A stretch of 64,000 bases of DNA from Lachnospiraceae bacterium (GTDB lineage: Bacteria; Bacillota; Clostridia; Lachnospirales; Lachnospiraceae). The stretch spans positions 1 through 64,000 of the forward strand of contig VSNJ01000001.1 of assembly GCA_009774235.1 (NCBI GenBank). Reading direction: 5' to 3'. The translations under genes and the position numbers were made by a program. The notes beneath the pieces were generated by a model. The model searched no databases. It was not told where the DNA came from and saw nothing but the letters and a program-made list of their open reading frames with translations. This document shows, piece by piece, positions 41,517 to 52,087 of the stretch (within the stretch, counting starts at the first letter, position 1; the number at the start of each line of letters is the position of its first letter).

Positions 41517-43031
41517 ATGAATTTAAGACCTGAGGAAATCAGTTCTGTAATTAAAGAACAGATTAAGAACTATAGTACCAAGTTTGAAATTGCAGATACA
41601 GGTACTGTAATACAGGTTGCCGATGGTATTGCCCGTATTCATGGTCTGGCAAAGGCTATGCAAGGTGAGCTTCTTGAATTCCCAAATGAAGTTTATGGAA
41701 TGGTGCTTAACCTTGAAGAAGACAATGTCGGCGCTGTGCTCTTAGGCGGCCATAAGAATATTAATGAAGGTGACATTGTAAAGACTACAGGAAAGGTTGT
41801 TGAGGTTCCTGTTGGAGATGCAATGCTTGGACGTGTAGTTAATGCTCTGGGACAGCCTATAGATGGAAAAGGACCTATTGAAAGTAAAAAGACAAGGCAG
41901 ATTGAAAGAGTTGCATCAGGTGTTATTTCCAGAAAGTCAGTAGATACACCATTACAGACTGGTATTAAAGCTATTGACTCAATGGTTCCTATCGGAAGGG
42001 GACAGCGTGAGCTTATAATTGGTGACCGCCAGACAGGAAAAACAGCTATTGCGATTGATACAATTATTAACCAGAAAACGGAGAATGTATATTGTATATA
42101 TGTAGCTATAGGACAGAAGGCTTCAACTGTAGCATCTATTGTTAATAAACTTGAGGAATATGGTGCTATGGATTATACAACTGTTGTAGCTTCTACAGCA
42201 AGTGAGCTTGCACCATTACAGTATATTGCACCATATTCAGGCTGTGCAATAGGTGAAGAATGGATGGAAGCTGGCAAGGATGTGCTTATAATCTATGATG
42301 ACCTGACAAAGCATGCTGCTGCATACCGTACAATGGCACTGCTGCTTAAGCGTCCTCCTGGACGTGAAGCTTATCCTGGTGATGTATTCTATTTACATTC
42401 CAAACTTCTTGAAAGGGCAGCAAGGCTTAATGATAAGTTAGGCGGAGGTTCACTTACAGCGCTTCCTATTATAGAAACACAGGCAGGTGATGTATCTGCA
42501 TATATCCCTACTAATGTAATTTCTATAACAGATGGGCAGATTTATCTTGAAACTGAAATGTTTAATTCTGGTTTCCGTCCTGCTATTAATGCGGGCTTGT
42601 CAGTATCCAGGGTTGGTGGCTCTGCGCAGATTAAAGCTATGAAGAAGATTTCTGGCCCAATACGTATTGAGCTTGCACAGTTCAGGGAACTGGCTGCTTT
42701 CTCACAGTTCAGTTCAGACCTTGACCCTGAAACTAAGGCACAGCTTGCACAGGGTGAAAGAATACGTGAAATATTAAAACAGGACCAGTATAATCCTATG
42801 CCAGTAGAGAATGAGGTAATGATTATATATGCTGCTACTAAGAAGTATCTTATTGATGTAGAAGTAGAAGATATACTTGAGTTTGAGAAAGGTCTTTTTG
42901 AGTATATTGATACAAAGTATCCAGAAGTGCCAGAGTCAATACGTACAGATGGTGAAATCAAGGAAGATACAGAGAAGAAGCTGGTTAAAGGAATAGAGGA
43001 ATTTAAGGCGGATTTCATTAAGAATAGATAG
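41517..43031 (+). CDS. atpA: F-type ATPase subunit alpha
   Basis: This 504-residue regulatory nucleotide-binding subunit has Walker [14 protein letters not shown] (about residues 169-181), [11 protein letters not shown] (Walker B region) and the family signature [13 protein letters not shown]. The N-terminal barrel contains [15 protein letters not shown]. Full length and collinear with the family, it forms the alpha3beta3 head. AAGGAAGG precedes the ATG. Confidence 0.98.
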   Translation: MNLRPEEISSVIKEQIKNYSTKFEIADTGTVIQVADGIARIHGLAKAMQGELLEFPNEVYGMVLNLEEDNVGAVLLGGHKNINEGDIVKTTGKVVEVPVGDAMLGRVVNALGQPIDGKGPIESKKTRQIERVASGVISRKSVDTPLQTGIKAIDSMVPIGRGQRELIIGDRQTGKTAIAIDTIINQKTENVYCIYVAIGQKASTVASIVNKLEEYGAMDYTTVVASTASELAPLQYIAPYSGCAIGEEWMEAGKDVLIIYDDLTKHAAAYRTMALLLKRPPGREAYPGDVFYLHSKLLERAARLNDKLGGGSLTALPIIETQAGDVSAYIPTNVISITDGQIYLETEMFNSGFRPAINAGLSVSRVGGSAQIKAMKKISGPIRIELAQFRELAAFSQFSSDLDPETKAQLAQGERIREILKQDQYNPMPVENEVMIIYAATKKYLIDVEVEDILEFEKGLFEYIDTKYPEVPESIRTDGEIKEDTEKKLVKGIEEFKADFIKNR

Positions 43032-43045
43032 AGAGGTGTTATGAT

Positions 43046-43927
43046 ATGGCCTCAATGAGAGATATTAAAAGGCGTAAAGAGAGTGTCCAGAGTACAGGAC
43101 AGATTACGAAAGCTATGAAGCTTGTATCCTCTGTAAAGCTGCAGAAAGCTAAAGTAGGTGCAGAAGTGTCAAAACCTTATTTTGATACAATGTATGAAAC
43201 TGTAGCAGATATGATTGCCAAATCGGCACAGATGTCACATCCGTTTCTCCAGAAAAGCCAGTCTGAGAAGAAGGCAGTAATAACTATAACTTCAAACAGA
43301 GGTCTGGCTGGAGGATATAATTCCAATATAGTGAAACTGGTTTCTAAGGATGAGCGTTTTAATAAGGATGATACGGTTATTTATGCTGTAGGGACAAAAG
43401 GACGTGACTCCCTTTCAAGGCAGGGCTATGATATAGCAGGTGATTATTCCGAAGCAATTAATGAACCGCTTTATAGTGATGCAATGGAGATTGGCAAGGA
43501 GCTTTTAAGTAAGTTTACAAGTGGTGAAATTGGAGAAATATATCTTGCATATACAATATTTAAAAATACAGTAGTGCAGATACCTACAATGATTAAGCTG
43601 CTTCCTATTGATGCAGAAGATATAGTATCAGAGCAGGAGGAAGAGCCTGAAAGCCCACTTGACAAGATAACACTTATGAATTATGAGCCTGAACCTGAGG
43701 AAGCACTTGATGCTATTATTCCTAAATATGTAAACAGCCTTATATATGGAGGTCTGGTAGAATCACATGCAAGTGAGAATGGTGCCCGTATGCAGGCGAT
43801 GGATTCTGCAACAAGCAATGCAGAAGATATGATTAGTGATTTATCACTTAAGTATAACAGGGCAAGACAGGCTTCTATTACACAGGAGCTTACAGAAATT
43901 ATAGCAGGTGCATCAGCTATTTCATAG
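43046..43927 (+). CDS. atpG: F-type ATPase subunit gamma
   Basis: This 293-residue central shaft subunit has an N-terminal coiled coil, MRDIKRRKESVQSTGQITKAM, the ITSNRGLAGGYNSNI core and the C-terminal helix MQAMDSATSNAEDMISDL ... YNRARQASITQELTEII. It rotates inside the alpha3beta3 head. It starts 14 bases after atpA with a GAGAGG ribosome site. Confidence 0.97.
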   Translation: MASMRDIKRRKESVQSTGQITKAMKLVSSVKLQKAKVGAEVSKPYFDTMYETVADMIAKSAQMSHPFLQKSQSEKKAVITITSNRGLAGGYNSNIVKLVSKDERFNKDDTVIYAVGTKGRDSLSRQGYDIAGDYSEAINEPLYSDAMEIGKELLSKFTSGEIGEIYLAYTIFKNTVVQIPTMIKLLPIDAEDIVSEQEEEPESPLDKITLMNYEPEPEEALDAIIPKYVNSLIYGGLVESHASENGARMQAMDSATSNAEDMISDLSLKYNRARQASITQELTEIIAGASAIS

Positions 43928-43979
43928 TAGTATATTAGTATCTGGTATGTATAATAATAGTTTAATTCCTTGTTTTTAA

Positions 43980-45416
<1,437 letters not shown>

Positions 45417-45430
45417 AAAGGAGATACAAT

Positions 45431-45841
45431 ATGGCGGACAAAACGTTCAACTTACAAATTATCTCCCCTACACGTGTCTTCTTTGATGGTGACGCAGAAA
45501 TGGCAGAAATGAAAACTACAGAGGGCGAGATTGGTGTACTGGCGGGCCACATTCCTCTTACAGCAATACTTACACCTGGCATACTGCGTATTAAGCAGGC
45601 AGATGGCAATAAGGAAGCTGCACTTCATGATGGTTTTGTTAAAATTACAAAAAGCAAGGTAACTATTCTTGCAGAGTCATGTGAATGGCCAGATGAAATA
45701 GATGTAAACCGGGCCGAAGAGGCAAAGCTGCGTGCAGAACGCCGCTTAAAGAGTGGTGAGAAATCTGTAGATATGATGCGTGCAGAACTTGCACTGAAAA
45801 AGGCACTTACAAGAATTGATATCGCAACAAAGTATAAATAA
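45431..45841 (+). CDS. atpC: F-type ATPase subunit epsilon
   Basis: This 136-residue protein has an N-terminal beta-sandwich (FNLQIISPTRVFFDGDAEM, GEIGVLAGHIPLTAIL) and a C-terminal helical hairpin (AEEAKLRAERRLKSG, MRAELALKKALTRIDIATKY). It couples and inhibits the rotor. It is the last atp gene, followed by a terminator. Confidence 0.96.
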   Translation: MADKTFNLQIISPTRVFFDGDAEMAEMKTTEGEIGVLAGHIPLTAILTPGILRIKQADGNKEAALHDGFVKITKSKVTILAESCEWPDEIDVNRAEEAKLRAERRLKSGEKSVDMMRAELALKKALTRIDIATKYK

Positions 45842-45864
45842 AAATGATAAGATAAAATAATTAA

Positions 45865-45910
45865 AACAGCCAGAAGCATATTGTCAATGCTGCTGGCTGT
45901 TATTTAATTA
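45865..45910 (+). terminator. Terminator of the atp operon
   Basis: A 9-bp stem (aacagccag/ctggctgtt) continues inward with agcat/atgct and is followed by tatttaatta, 24 bases after the atpC stop. Confidence 0.8.
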
Positions 45911-45986
45911 TAAATGTTTTATGCCAATACCATATATAACTCTATAGTACTGGCATAAAAATTAAAATTTTTAACTTTAATTTTGT

Positions 45987-46616
45987 TTAAGATAAATAAT
46001 CTGCATAATCCTGTGCTGTTGTCTTGCCTGTTTTCCAGTCTTCCATCTTCTGCTTTGTTGCATCAAGTGTCTGCTCACAAATTGCAGGAAGCTTTTTGCC
46101 CCATGCTGCAGTAGCTTTGTCATAACCTTTCTGGATAGCAGCCATCATCTCATCTGCCTTATCTGTGTCACCTCCAGCTAATGCTATTGCCATGCTTACA
46201 AGCCTGTCTGAAGTTTTATTTACACCCCAGTAACCATCTTCAGAAATATCTTCCTGTGCCTGCTTAATTGTTGCTGGGTCAGCATTTTTAGCAGCCTGGC
46301 CAAAGATAGTTGAAAGATTTGAATTAGCAGTGTTAAACTTATCTGTCTGCTTTGCAAGTAACTTCTCTACAAGGCTTCTCATTGAGTCCGCACGTGACTG
46401 CTGGTCTGCTTTCAGTTTTGAAATAACAGAATTTCTGTTGTAAATCTTGTTAGCGCTGTCTTTGTTCTTGTTAGTGCCCTTTTCATATACAACTTCTTTG
46501 TTTTCAGCGCTATTTTCAGCTGCTTTCTTTTCAGCAGCAGTGTCTTTCTTTTCAGCTGTCTTAGCAGCAGTAGTTTCATATGCCTGTGTTGTTGCTGATA
46601 CTGATGATACGCTCAT
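45987..46616 (-). CDS. Conserved Clostridial protein of unknown function with a probable SigD promoter
   Basis: This is a 209-residue soluble protein with no signal peptide. The N-terminal third (about residues 1-60) is low complexity, Ala/Thr/Lys/Glu-rich. The C-terminal part is helical, with the block EDISEDGYWGVNKTSDRLVSMAIALAGGD followed by AAWGKKLPAICEQT (quoted here as EDGYWGVNKTSDRL and AAWGKKLPAI). I recognise this as a conserved pattern in Firmicutes proteins without a known function. A SigD-type promoter lies upstream, which suggests expression with motility genes. A disordered N-terminus on a helical protein without a Sec signal is also what flagellar-export substrates look like; that link is an inference. 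AGGAGG precedes the start codon. Confidence 0.75.
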   Translation of the reverse strand: MSVSSVSATTQAYETTAAKTAEKKDTAAEKKAAENSAENKEVVYEKGTNKNKDSANKIYNRNSVISKLKADQQSRADSMRSLVEKLLAKQTDKFNTANSNLSTIFGQAAKNADPATIKQAQEDISEDGYWGVNKTSDRLVSMAIALAGGDTDKADEMMAAIQKGYDKATAAWGKKLPAICEQTLDATKQKMEDWKTGKTTAQDYADYLS

Positions 46617-46716
46617 AGTTAGACCTCCTTTTTTATGCTATTACATCCAGCTATATGGATGCGGTTGTTTGCTTCTAATAATCTATGTACGGAATGATTA
46701 TTATTGTGTATTATCT

Positions 46717-46744
46717 ATATCGGTTTTAATACTTAATATATTTA
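46717..46744 (-). promoter_or_regulatory. Probable SigD (flagellar-type) promoter
   Basis: On the minus strand TAAA (46,741-46,744), 16 bases, then ACCGATAT (46,717-46,724). The Bacillus SigD consensus is TAAA-N14-16-GCCGATAT, so seven of eight -10 positions match and the spacing fits. It lies about 100 bases before the 209-residue gene, with no competing SigA promoter seen. Confidence 0.6.
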
Positions 46745-46811
46745 GCTGTTTTAAGGAAAAAATATCCATGGATAAAATCTTAATAAAAATTTAATATTTA
46801 TTACATAACTT

Positions 46812-48245
46812 CTATTTCTGGCTGTTTTTCTTTATTTTGCTGTTGTCAAGTATAGTAATATTTTTGTATCCAATTTGTTTAAATGTGTTACCTGAAACTT
46901 TATTCACAGTTGAGTTTTCACGTACACATAAACCACTAACTTTGGCATTAGTAATTTTATTATTATTTATACTTCCATTAACTTTTGCAGCTTTATTAAT
47001 ACATATGCCATCTTCTTTTACATTTGTAATAATATTATTGGTGATATTATTGGCAACTGCACCAACACGCATGTAAATTCCATGTAGATTTGATTTTGTA
47101 ATTGTATTGTCACATATATTTCCATATACTCTTGAATGTGAATCTAAATAAATTCCAACTTGTGCACCAAATCTTCCACCTTTTTGGATTTCTTTTTTCC
47201 AGTCTTTGCTATGTTTATATGTACCAATATTGTAAAGTGTATTTCCTTTTATGTCTTTTTTAATATATGCTTTATCCTGGTTGGCTTTACTGTTATCATT
47301 GCCGCTAGGTCCGGCATAAAGCTTAATTCCAGAATATGTAACATTTTTAATAGTATTATTAGTAATGCTTTTAACATAAGTTGGATATGCTTTTTTTCCA
47401 GAGCCTTCATCAGCATTTATCATAATGCCACAGTCGCCATTACCACCATTATTTGCCCCTCCTATGTCATCCATATTATTGCTGTCAATGGCATTGACAT
47501 GAGAACCATGGTAAATACCAATGCCATGCCCTTTTACACTTTTAATAGTATTATTAGTAATATCACCATTGATTGGAGTGCCGCCAGCGTATATAGCCGT
47601 TTTTTGGCAGTTTTTAATTGTATTGCCAGATATATTGCCTTTTAATGTTGAATTATACAAATATAATGCAATATCTGATGATTTTGTAATTGTATTTTTT
47701 TCAATATTGCCATCAAATTCTGCTCCCATAAAAGCGATTGAGAATTTTTTTGAGTTTGTAACAGTATTTACTTTAATAGAGCCCTGTTTATTAACACCTT
47801 TAACAAGGATACCACATTCAGAGGGATTATTGACAGTTACATTTTCTATTGTAATATTTTCTGAATCTTTAACAAATATACCAGCACCTTGGAAAGTTCC
47901 TCCATTAATAGCAGAATTTTCAGTTCCAGAGGTTATGCGTATTGCATAGTTATCTGATATGCCATCACATGAGATTTTTGTGCCAGGTTCAAAATTAAGA
48001 GTTGTATAACTTGGTATATTAATTTCTTCATTAAGCTCATAATTACCTGTTTGTACCGATATTGTATATGGGTTTGTTTTAGAAGCATTATCTTCCGCTT
48101 CAGATAATGCTTCCCCAATATTTTCAATATCTGTGATTTTAATTTCTTCTGCCATTGATTTGCGGCTTGCTGTGTTTAGTGAAAAAAAAGTAATAGTACA
48201 TAGAATAAATAGTTTAGATAGCTTGGCTGTAGATGTTCTTTTCAT
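46812..48245 (-). CDS. Secreted right-handed parallel beta-helix (PbH1) protein
   Basis: This 477-residue protein has an N-terminal signal-like segment (KLSKLFILCTITFFSLNTAS, cleavage near residue 30). About 15-18 repeats of PbH1 type follow, with phrases such as SENITIENVTVNN, ITNNTIKNVTYSGIKLY, CDNTITKSNLHGIYM and NNKITNAKVSGLCVRENS. Repeats of this form stack into a parallel beta-helix, as in pectate lyases, polysaccharide lyases and epimerases. No known lyase catalytic site could be assigned, so polysaccharide binding or degradation is only a family-level guess. The gene has a TTGATT-17-TAGAAT promoter and GGAGG before its ATG. It stands alone. Confidence 0.85.
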   Translation of the reverse strand: MKRTSTAKLSKLFILCTITFFSLNTASRKSMAEEIKITDIENIGEALSEAEDNASKTNPYTISVQTGNYELNEEINIPSYTTLNFEPGTKISCDGISDNYAIRITSGTENSAINGGTFQGAGIFVKDSENITIENVTVNNPSECGILVKGVNKQGSIKVNTVTNSKKFSIAFMGAEFDGNIEKNTITKSSDIALYLYNSTLKGNISGNTIKNCQKTAIYAGGTPINGDITNNTIKSVKGHGIGIYHGSHVNAIDSNNMDDIGGANNGGNGDCGIMINADEGSGKKAYPTYVKSITNNTIKNVTYSGIKLYAGPSGNDNSKANQDKAYIKKDIKGNTLYNIGTYKHSKDWKKEIQKGGRFGAQVGIYLDSHSRVYGNICDNTITKSNLHGIYMRVGAVANNITNNIITNVKEDGICINKAAKVNGSINNNKITNAKVSGLCVRENSTVNKVSGNTFKQIGYKNITILDNSKIKKNSQK

Positions 48246-48278
48246 TTAAAAATACCTCCATATATTAGTCTGGATAAA

Positions 48279-48307
48279 ATTCTAACATGAATATAAAGTA
48301 AAATCAA
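48279..48307 (-). promoter_or_regulatory. SigA promoter of the beta-helix protein gene
   Basis: TTGATT (48,302-48,307) and TAGAAT (48,279-48,284) on the minus strand have a 17-base spacer, 34 bases upstream of the start codon. Confidence 0.5.
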
Positions 48308-48347
48308 TAAATATAAAAGAACATTATATTAAAGCCGTTTGATTTAA

Positions 48348-48376
48348 TTGACACTATAGTATGCCATTAATATAAT
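48348..48376 (+). promoter_or_regulatory. Perfect-consensus SigA promoter in front of the truncated AraC gene
   Basis: TTGACA (48,348-48,353), 17 bases, TATAAT (48,371-48,376). Both boxes and the spacing are full consensus. It is 49 bases upstream of the short AraC-like frame. Confidence 0.75.
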
Positions 48377-48424
48377 AAAAGTGTACAAAAAGGTAAAAAA
48401 TTTATTTTAATTAAGGGGAACATA

Positions 48425-48568
48425 ATGTTTAATTATATTTATCCAGTAATTGCCAGCCAGGCATGTTATCCGTTTTATTTATCTGGTATAGGAATTGCAT
48501 CACCAGAGTACCATGTTATAAGGGAAGAGGGGCTGGTTTCACACCAGATATTATTTACTATGTTATAA
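48425..48568 (+). pseudogene. Truncated AraC-family regulator (N-terminal 47 residues only)
   Basis: A short frame starts at ATG 48,425 after AAGGGGAA and encodes 47 residues. The sequence CYPFYLSGIGIASPEYHVIR followed by EEGLVSHQILFTML matches the opening of the cupin ligand-binding domain of many Firmicute AraC regulators ('PFYL.GIG....EYHV.REEG....QIL'). A stop follows where the family continues for about 230 more residues including the HTH. The 150 bases after it show no continuation in any frame. This is therefore probably a deletion remnant, although its promoter and ribosome site are intact and a 47-residue peptide may still be made. Confidence 0.6.
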
Positions 48569-48719
48569 TAATTATATTCCAGATGTTATTTGTATTAAAA
48601 AGTACAGAATATGGAATATGTTATATTTATTCTTGTGAATACAAAGTGAGAATGATATAAGTATACTTGCATCATATGGACAGATACATCTATGGGGCAT
48701 ACAAGCTAAAGAAACCAGG

Positions 48720-49646
48720 TTATGCCCTGTTGTCATGCTGAGGGGTATCTGGCTGTACTGTGTGGCATAATATAATATCAGCATTATTATATTTTTCTTT
48801 TGCCTTTTTGTATACAGCACTTGCTTTTTCTTTATTTTCAAATATTCCAAATACTGTTGGCCCGCTTCCGCTCATAAGTGAACCTGCTGCCCCGTTATCT
48901 GTTAGAAATGTTTTAATTTCACTGATTAAAGGATATTCTTTAATAGTAACTGTTTCAAGTACATTTGAGAGGCAGGAAGCTATTCCTTTAATATTTTTAA
49001 TATTTATTGCATTAACCATGCCATCTATGTCAGGATGGTATTTAAGCCCAGGGAGGTCCAGGTGTGTATATACATAAGCTGTGCTTACAGATATGCAAGG
49101 TTTAACAAGTACAAGCCATATTTCAGGCAGAGGGGATAAAGGAGTAAGTATCTCCCCAATTCCTTCACAAAGTACAGTTCCTTTTTTAATACAAAAAGGA
49201 ACATCTGCACCAAGAGTAACACCAATCTTGCATAGTTCTTCTTCTGATAATCCAAGACAGCATAATTTATTGATGCCTTCAAGGGTAGCTGCACAATCGG
49301 AACTTCCTCCTGCAAGTCCAGCAGCAGCAGGGATATTTTTATCCAGGTGTATAGCAAAACATGTTTTTATATTAAACTTTTCTTTCATAAGCATAGCAGC
49401 TTTGTATACAAGGTTTTTGCTTGCAGGGATTTTATCAGGGAGTTCCTTATTCATTGTAAAGTTTACAGGATTATGGCTGCCAGTACCTGTTATGGCAGAT
49501 ATAGTAATAGTATCATATACACTTATAGTCTGCATAACCATTTTCAGTGTATGGTATCCGTTACCAAGTTGTCCTGTTACATCAAGTGAAAGGTTTATTT
49601 TAGCAGGAGTATTTATATTAATTGTGTTATCTGGTATAATATCCAT
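48720..49646 (-). CDS. ispE: 4-diphosphocytidyl-2-C-methyl-D-erythritol kinase
   Basis: This 308-residue GHMP kinase opens with INTPAKINLSLDVTGQLGNGYHTL-type sequence (PAKINLSLDV, GYHTL), includes the ATP loop PAAAGLAGGSSDCAATL and ends with the SLMSGSGPTVFGIF motif. It phosphorylates CDP-ME in the non-mevalonate isoprenoid pathway. The start is ATG 49,646, after GGAGG; the frame is open 16 codons further upstream but without a site. It has its own promoter and runs toward the truncated AraC gene. The C-terminal tail (HTVQPDTPQHDNRA) is variable. Confidence 0.96.
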   Translation of the reverse strand: MDIIPDNTININTPAKINLSLDVTGQLGNGYHTLKMVMQTISVYDTITISAITGTGSHNPVNFTMNKELPDKIPASKNLVYKAAMLMKEKFNIKTCFAIHLDKNIPAAAGLAGGSSDCAATLEGINKLCCLGLSEEELCKIGVTLGADVPFCIKKGTVLCEGIGEILTPLSPLPEIWLVLVKPCISVSTAYVYTHLDLPGLKYHPDIDGMVNAINIKNIKGIASCLSNVLETVTIKEYPLISEIKTFLTDNGAAGSLMSGSGPTVFGIFENKEKASAVYKKAKEKYNNADIILCHTVQPDTPQHDNRA

Positions 49647-49684
49647 AATCAGCCTCCATATAGTCCAATAATTTTTATAGTACC

Positions 49685-49713
49685 ATAATACCATTTTATT
49701 TAAAAAAAGTAAA
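49685..49713 (-). promoter_or_regulatory. SigA promoter of ispE
   Basis: TTTACT (49,708-49,713) and TATTAT (49,685-49,690) on the minus strand are separated by 17 bases, about 40 bases upstream of the ispE start. Confidence 0.5.
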
Positions 49714-49835
49714 AAATTCTTGGAGATTTTTTTGGCTGTTCGTGTTATACTTATAAGAGCTGGGATAAAAATTTGTTTATTAGCGGAAGAAACCAGCTAC
49801 AAACTGAATAATGATTAGAGGATTATATATAGATT

Positions 49836-51209
49836 ATGCAAGATAAACAGGACAATGAAAATACAGAAAAAAGCAGGAATTATATTAAATACGCATTTAT
49901 AGTGCTTATATGCCTGGTAGTTATACTGGTTTTTCTTATTGCCAGCCAGCCTCCAGGAATTGGCAGTACAGATACTAGTGTATCTTCTGGCACAATGGAC
50001 AGCTCCGGGGAATATTATAATAATAATGATGATGAACCTGGAGAAGAAAATATGGAAAATATAGATAACTTTAGTACGAGTATACCACTTATTAAGGTAA
50101 ACACTGACCCAGCCAGCTATACTGTCCTTGTAAACAGGGAATATCCTATGCCTGGGGATTATGTCCCTGATGATTTAATGATTCCTAAGGCTGCTTATAG
50201 TTATGAAGGTATTTATGAAAAGAGTTATATGCGTAAAGTAGCAGCAAAAGCTATTGAAAAGATGTTTGCTGAAGCAAAGAAAAGTAAAAAGTATGAATTT
50301 AAGATAGTATCTGCTTACAGGTCATATACAAGGCAGAAAGCTATTTATGAAAATAATGTTAATACACGTGGTTCTGAAAAGACAAATAAAGTGTCAGCCC
50401 AGCCAGGATGCAGTGAGCACCAGACAGGACTGGCAATTGATGTGTCATGTGAAACAGTAAATTGTGCTATAGACAAGACATTTGCTTCATGTCCAGAAGG
50501 AAAATGGCTTGCAAAGAACTGCCATAAATTTGGTTTTATTATAAGGTATCCAAAAGGAAAATCTGATATTACAGGGTATTCATATGAGCCATGGCATATA
50601 AGGTATGTAGGTGTGAACCTTGCAAAATACCTTAATAAGAAAGGTCTTACTTTAGAAGAATATTATATGGTTACTACTGTTGATGATAAAGTTCCAGAAG
50701 ATGAGTATATTAAGGATACAGATATTGATGCACCAAAGGAGCCGCAGATGACAGCAGCACCTACACCAGCTACTACTGCATATGCTGCCCAAAGTGCTAT
50801 CCCCGTACCAGAGCCTACAGATACTCCAGTACCAACATCCAGGCCAGCAAGGACAAAAGAACCTGTAAGAACAAAGGAACCAGTTAATACTAAGAAGCCA
50901 GAAGATACAAAAGAGCCAGAAGATACAAAAGAACCAGAAGACACGAAAGAACCAGCAAAAACGAAAGAACCAGCAAAAACGAAGGAGCCAGTTAAAACAC
51001 CAAAGCCTTCAAAATCTCCAGTGCCAGTAAAAACAAAAGAACCAGTAAAGACACCTTTGCCATCAGATGAGCCTGGTATAACAGAGCCTCCTTCTGAAAC
51101 AGAACCTCCACAAGAGGATACACCAGAACCTTCTGAAACAGAGCAGGCAGCAGAGGATGGACAGTTGGAAGAACCGCCTGTACCAGGTGGTTCTGGTGAA
51201 ATGGAGTAG
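49836..51209 (+). CDS. VanY-type D,D-carboxypeptidase (M15B) with TKEP-repeat tail
   Basis: This 457-residue protein has one N-terminal membrane anchor (about residues 19-41), an acidic linker and an M15B peptidase domain (about 85-280). The domain shows SAYRSYTRQKAIYE, the zinc motif SEHQTGLAIDVS (His and Asp ligands) and EPWHIRYVG (catalytic Glu and His ligand). It removes the terminal D-Ala from peptidoglycan stem peptides outside the membrane. The last 150 residues are a Pro/Lys/Glu/Thr-rich tail with repeated KEPxxT units, probably extended and wall-spanning. The ribosome site is weak (GAGG), and an extended -10 TGTTATACT lies about 95 bases upstream. The neighbour plsC follows after 29 bases and is likely co-transcribed. 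Confidence 0.9.
   Translation: MQDKQDNENTEKSRNYIKYAFIVLICLVVILVFLIASQPPGIGSTDTSVSSGTMDSSGEYYNNNDDEPGEENMENIDNFSTSIPLIKVNTDPASYTVLVNREYPMPGDYVPDDLMIPKAAYSYEGIYEKSYMRKVAAKAIEKMFAEAKKSKKYEFKIVSAYRSYTRQKAIYENNVNTRGSEKTNKVSAQPGCSEHQTGLAIDVSCETVNCAIDKTFASCPEGKWLAKNCHKFGFIIRYPKGKSDITGYSYEPWHIRYVGVNLAKYLNKKGLTLEEYYMVTTVDDKVPEDEYIKDTDIDAPKEPQMTAAPTPATTAYAAQSAIPVPEPTDTPVPTSRPARTKEPVRTKEPVNTKKPEDTKEPEDTKEPEDTKEPAKTKEPAKTKEPVKTPKPSKSPVPVKTKEPVKTPLPSDEPGITEPPSETEPPQEDTPEPSETEQAAEDGQLEEPPVPGGSGEME
50850..51057 (+). repeat. In-gene tandem repeats coding TKEP units
   Basis: Imperfect 18- and 21-base units (for example gaagatacaaaagagcca, repeated at about 50,898-50,945, then gcaaaaacgaaagaacca) encode the TKEPED, TKEPAK and TKEPVK hexad-like repeats of the carboxypeptidase tail. 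The copy number could vary by slippage. Confidence 0.8.
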
Positions 51210-51238
51210 AATAAAAGGAAAAGGAGAAATAATTACTT

Positions 51239-51964
51239 ATGAGGTTAATATTAGTAGCAATATTTTTAATATTATATGGTATTTTTACTATTCCAATGTG
51301 TCTGGTAGAGTGGATAGCAGGCAAGATAAGTCCTATTAAGAAAGCAGTTATTGCCCAGAAATGTGTGGCAGCGGGTTTTAAAATAATACTTTTTATTTCG
51401 GGTGTAAAGCTTACTGTTAAGGGAGAAGAAAATATACTTCATGGCCGTGCAGCGCTTTATACATATAACCATAGAGGATTTTTTGATATACTTGTTGGTT
51501 ATGCGACAGCGCCATTATGCTCATCATATGTGTCAAAGAAAGAGATTGAAACTGTGCCAATGATATCATGGTGGATGAAATGTATGAACTGCCTTTTTCT
51601 TGACAGAAAAGATATTAAACAAGGAATGAAAACTATATTAGAAGGGGTCGAACTTATGAAAAATGGGACTTCAGTATATATAGCTCCTGAAGGTACACGT
51701 AATAAAGGAGAAGGTGTACTTAAGTTCCATGATGCAAGTTTTAAGCTTGCTGATAAGTCAAAGTGCCCTGTAGTCCCTGTTGCAATTAGCAATACTGCTG
51801 AGGTTTTTGAAAAGCATCTTCCATGGATACACGGCCAGCATGTAATTATTGAATACTGCACCCCTATTTATATGGAAGATTTAGATAAGACAGAGAAAAA
51901 GCATATAGGAGAAACAGTCAGGCAGATTATATCAGAAAAACTACAGCAAAATGCCAATGAATGA
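51239..51964 (+). CDS. plsC: 1-acyl-sn-glycerol-3-phosphate acyltransferase
   Basis: This 241-residue membrane-associated acyltransferase has an N-terminal hydrophobic helix (residues 1-25) and the block I motif NHRGFFD (NHxxxxD). It also has block II-like CLFLDRKDIKQG, block III APEGTRNKG (EGTR) and block IV CPVVPVAI. It makes phosphatidic acid from lysophosphatidic acid in phospholipid synthesis. An AAGGAGAA ribosome site precedes the ATG. It is the last chromosomal gene before the prophage junction, ended by a strong terminator. Confidence 0.95.
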   Translation: MRLILVAIFLILYGIFTIPMCLVEWIAGKISPIKKAVIAQKCVAAGFKIILFISGVKLTVKGEENILHGRAALYTYNHRGFFDILVGYATAPLCSSYVSKKEIETVPMISWWMKCMNCLFLDRKDIKQGMKTILEGVELMKNGTSVYIAPEGTRNKGEGVLKFHDASFKLADKSKCPVVPVAISNTAEVFEKHLPWIHGQHVIIEYCTPIYMEDLDKTEKKHIGETVRQIISEKLQQNANE

Positions 51965-51977
51965 TAAGTTTTAGAAT

Positions 51978-52024
51978 GAAATTCGACAAGAGGTATTAAA
52001 GCCTCTGCCGAATTTCTTTTTTTA
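51978..52024 (+). terminator. Terminator of plsC at the prophage junction
   Basis: A long stem (gaaattcg...agagg paired with cctct...cgaatttc) is followed by cttttttttatt. The prophage sequence begins directly to the right. Confidence 0.88.
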
Positions 52025-52046
52025 TTGAAATAGCAGAGAAAAGGGA

Positions 52047-52087
52047 AAGCGTGCAGAGTGCAGAAACTCTAGCACGCTTATTTTTTT
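52047..52087 (+). terminator. Leader terminator/attenuator at the start of the prophage
   Basis: The stem aagcgtgc/gcacgctt with inner gagt/actc pairing is followed by attttttt. It lies 24 bases before the first prophage gene, inside its leader, so early transcription would have to pass it. It could be the target of an antitermination or attenuation mechanism, or simply protect the phage from plsC read-through. Confidence 0.7.

Noticed and set aside
50850..51057. CRISPR-like direct repeats
   Set aside because: The repeats are contiguous, in frame and encode the TKEP tail; there are no unique spacers and no cas genes.
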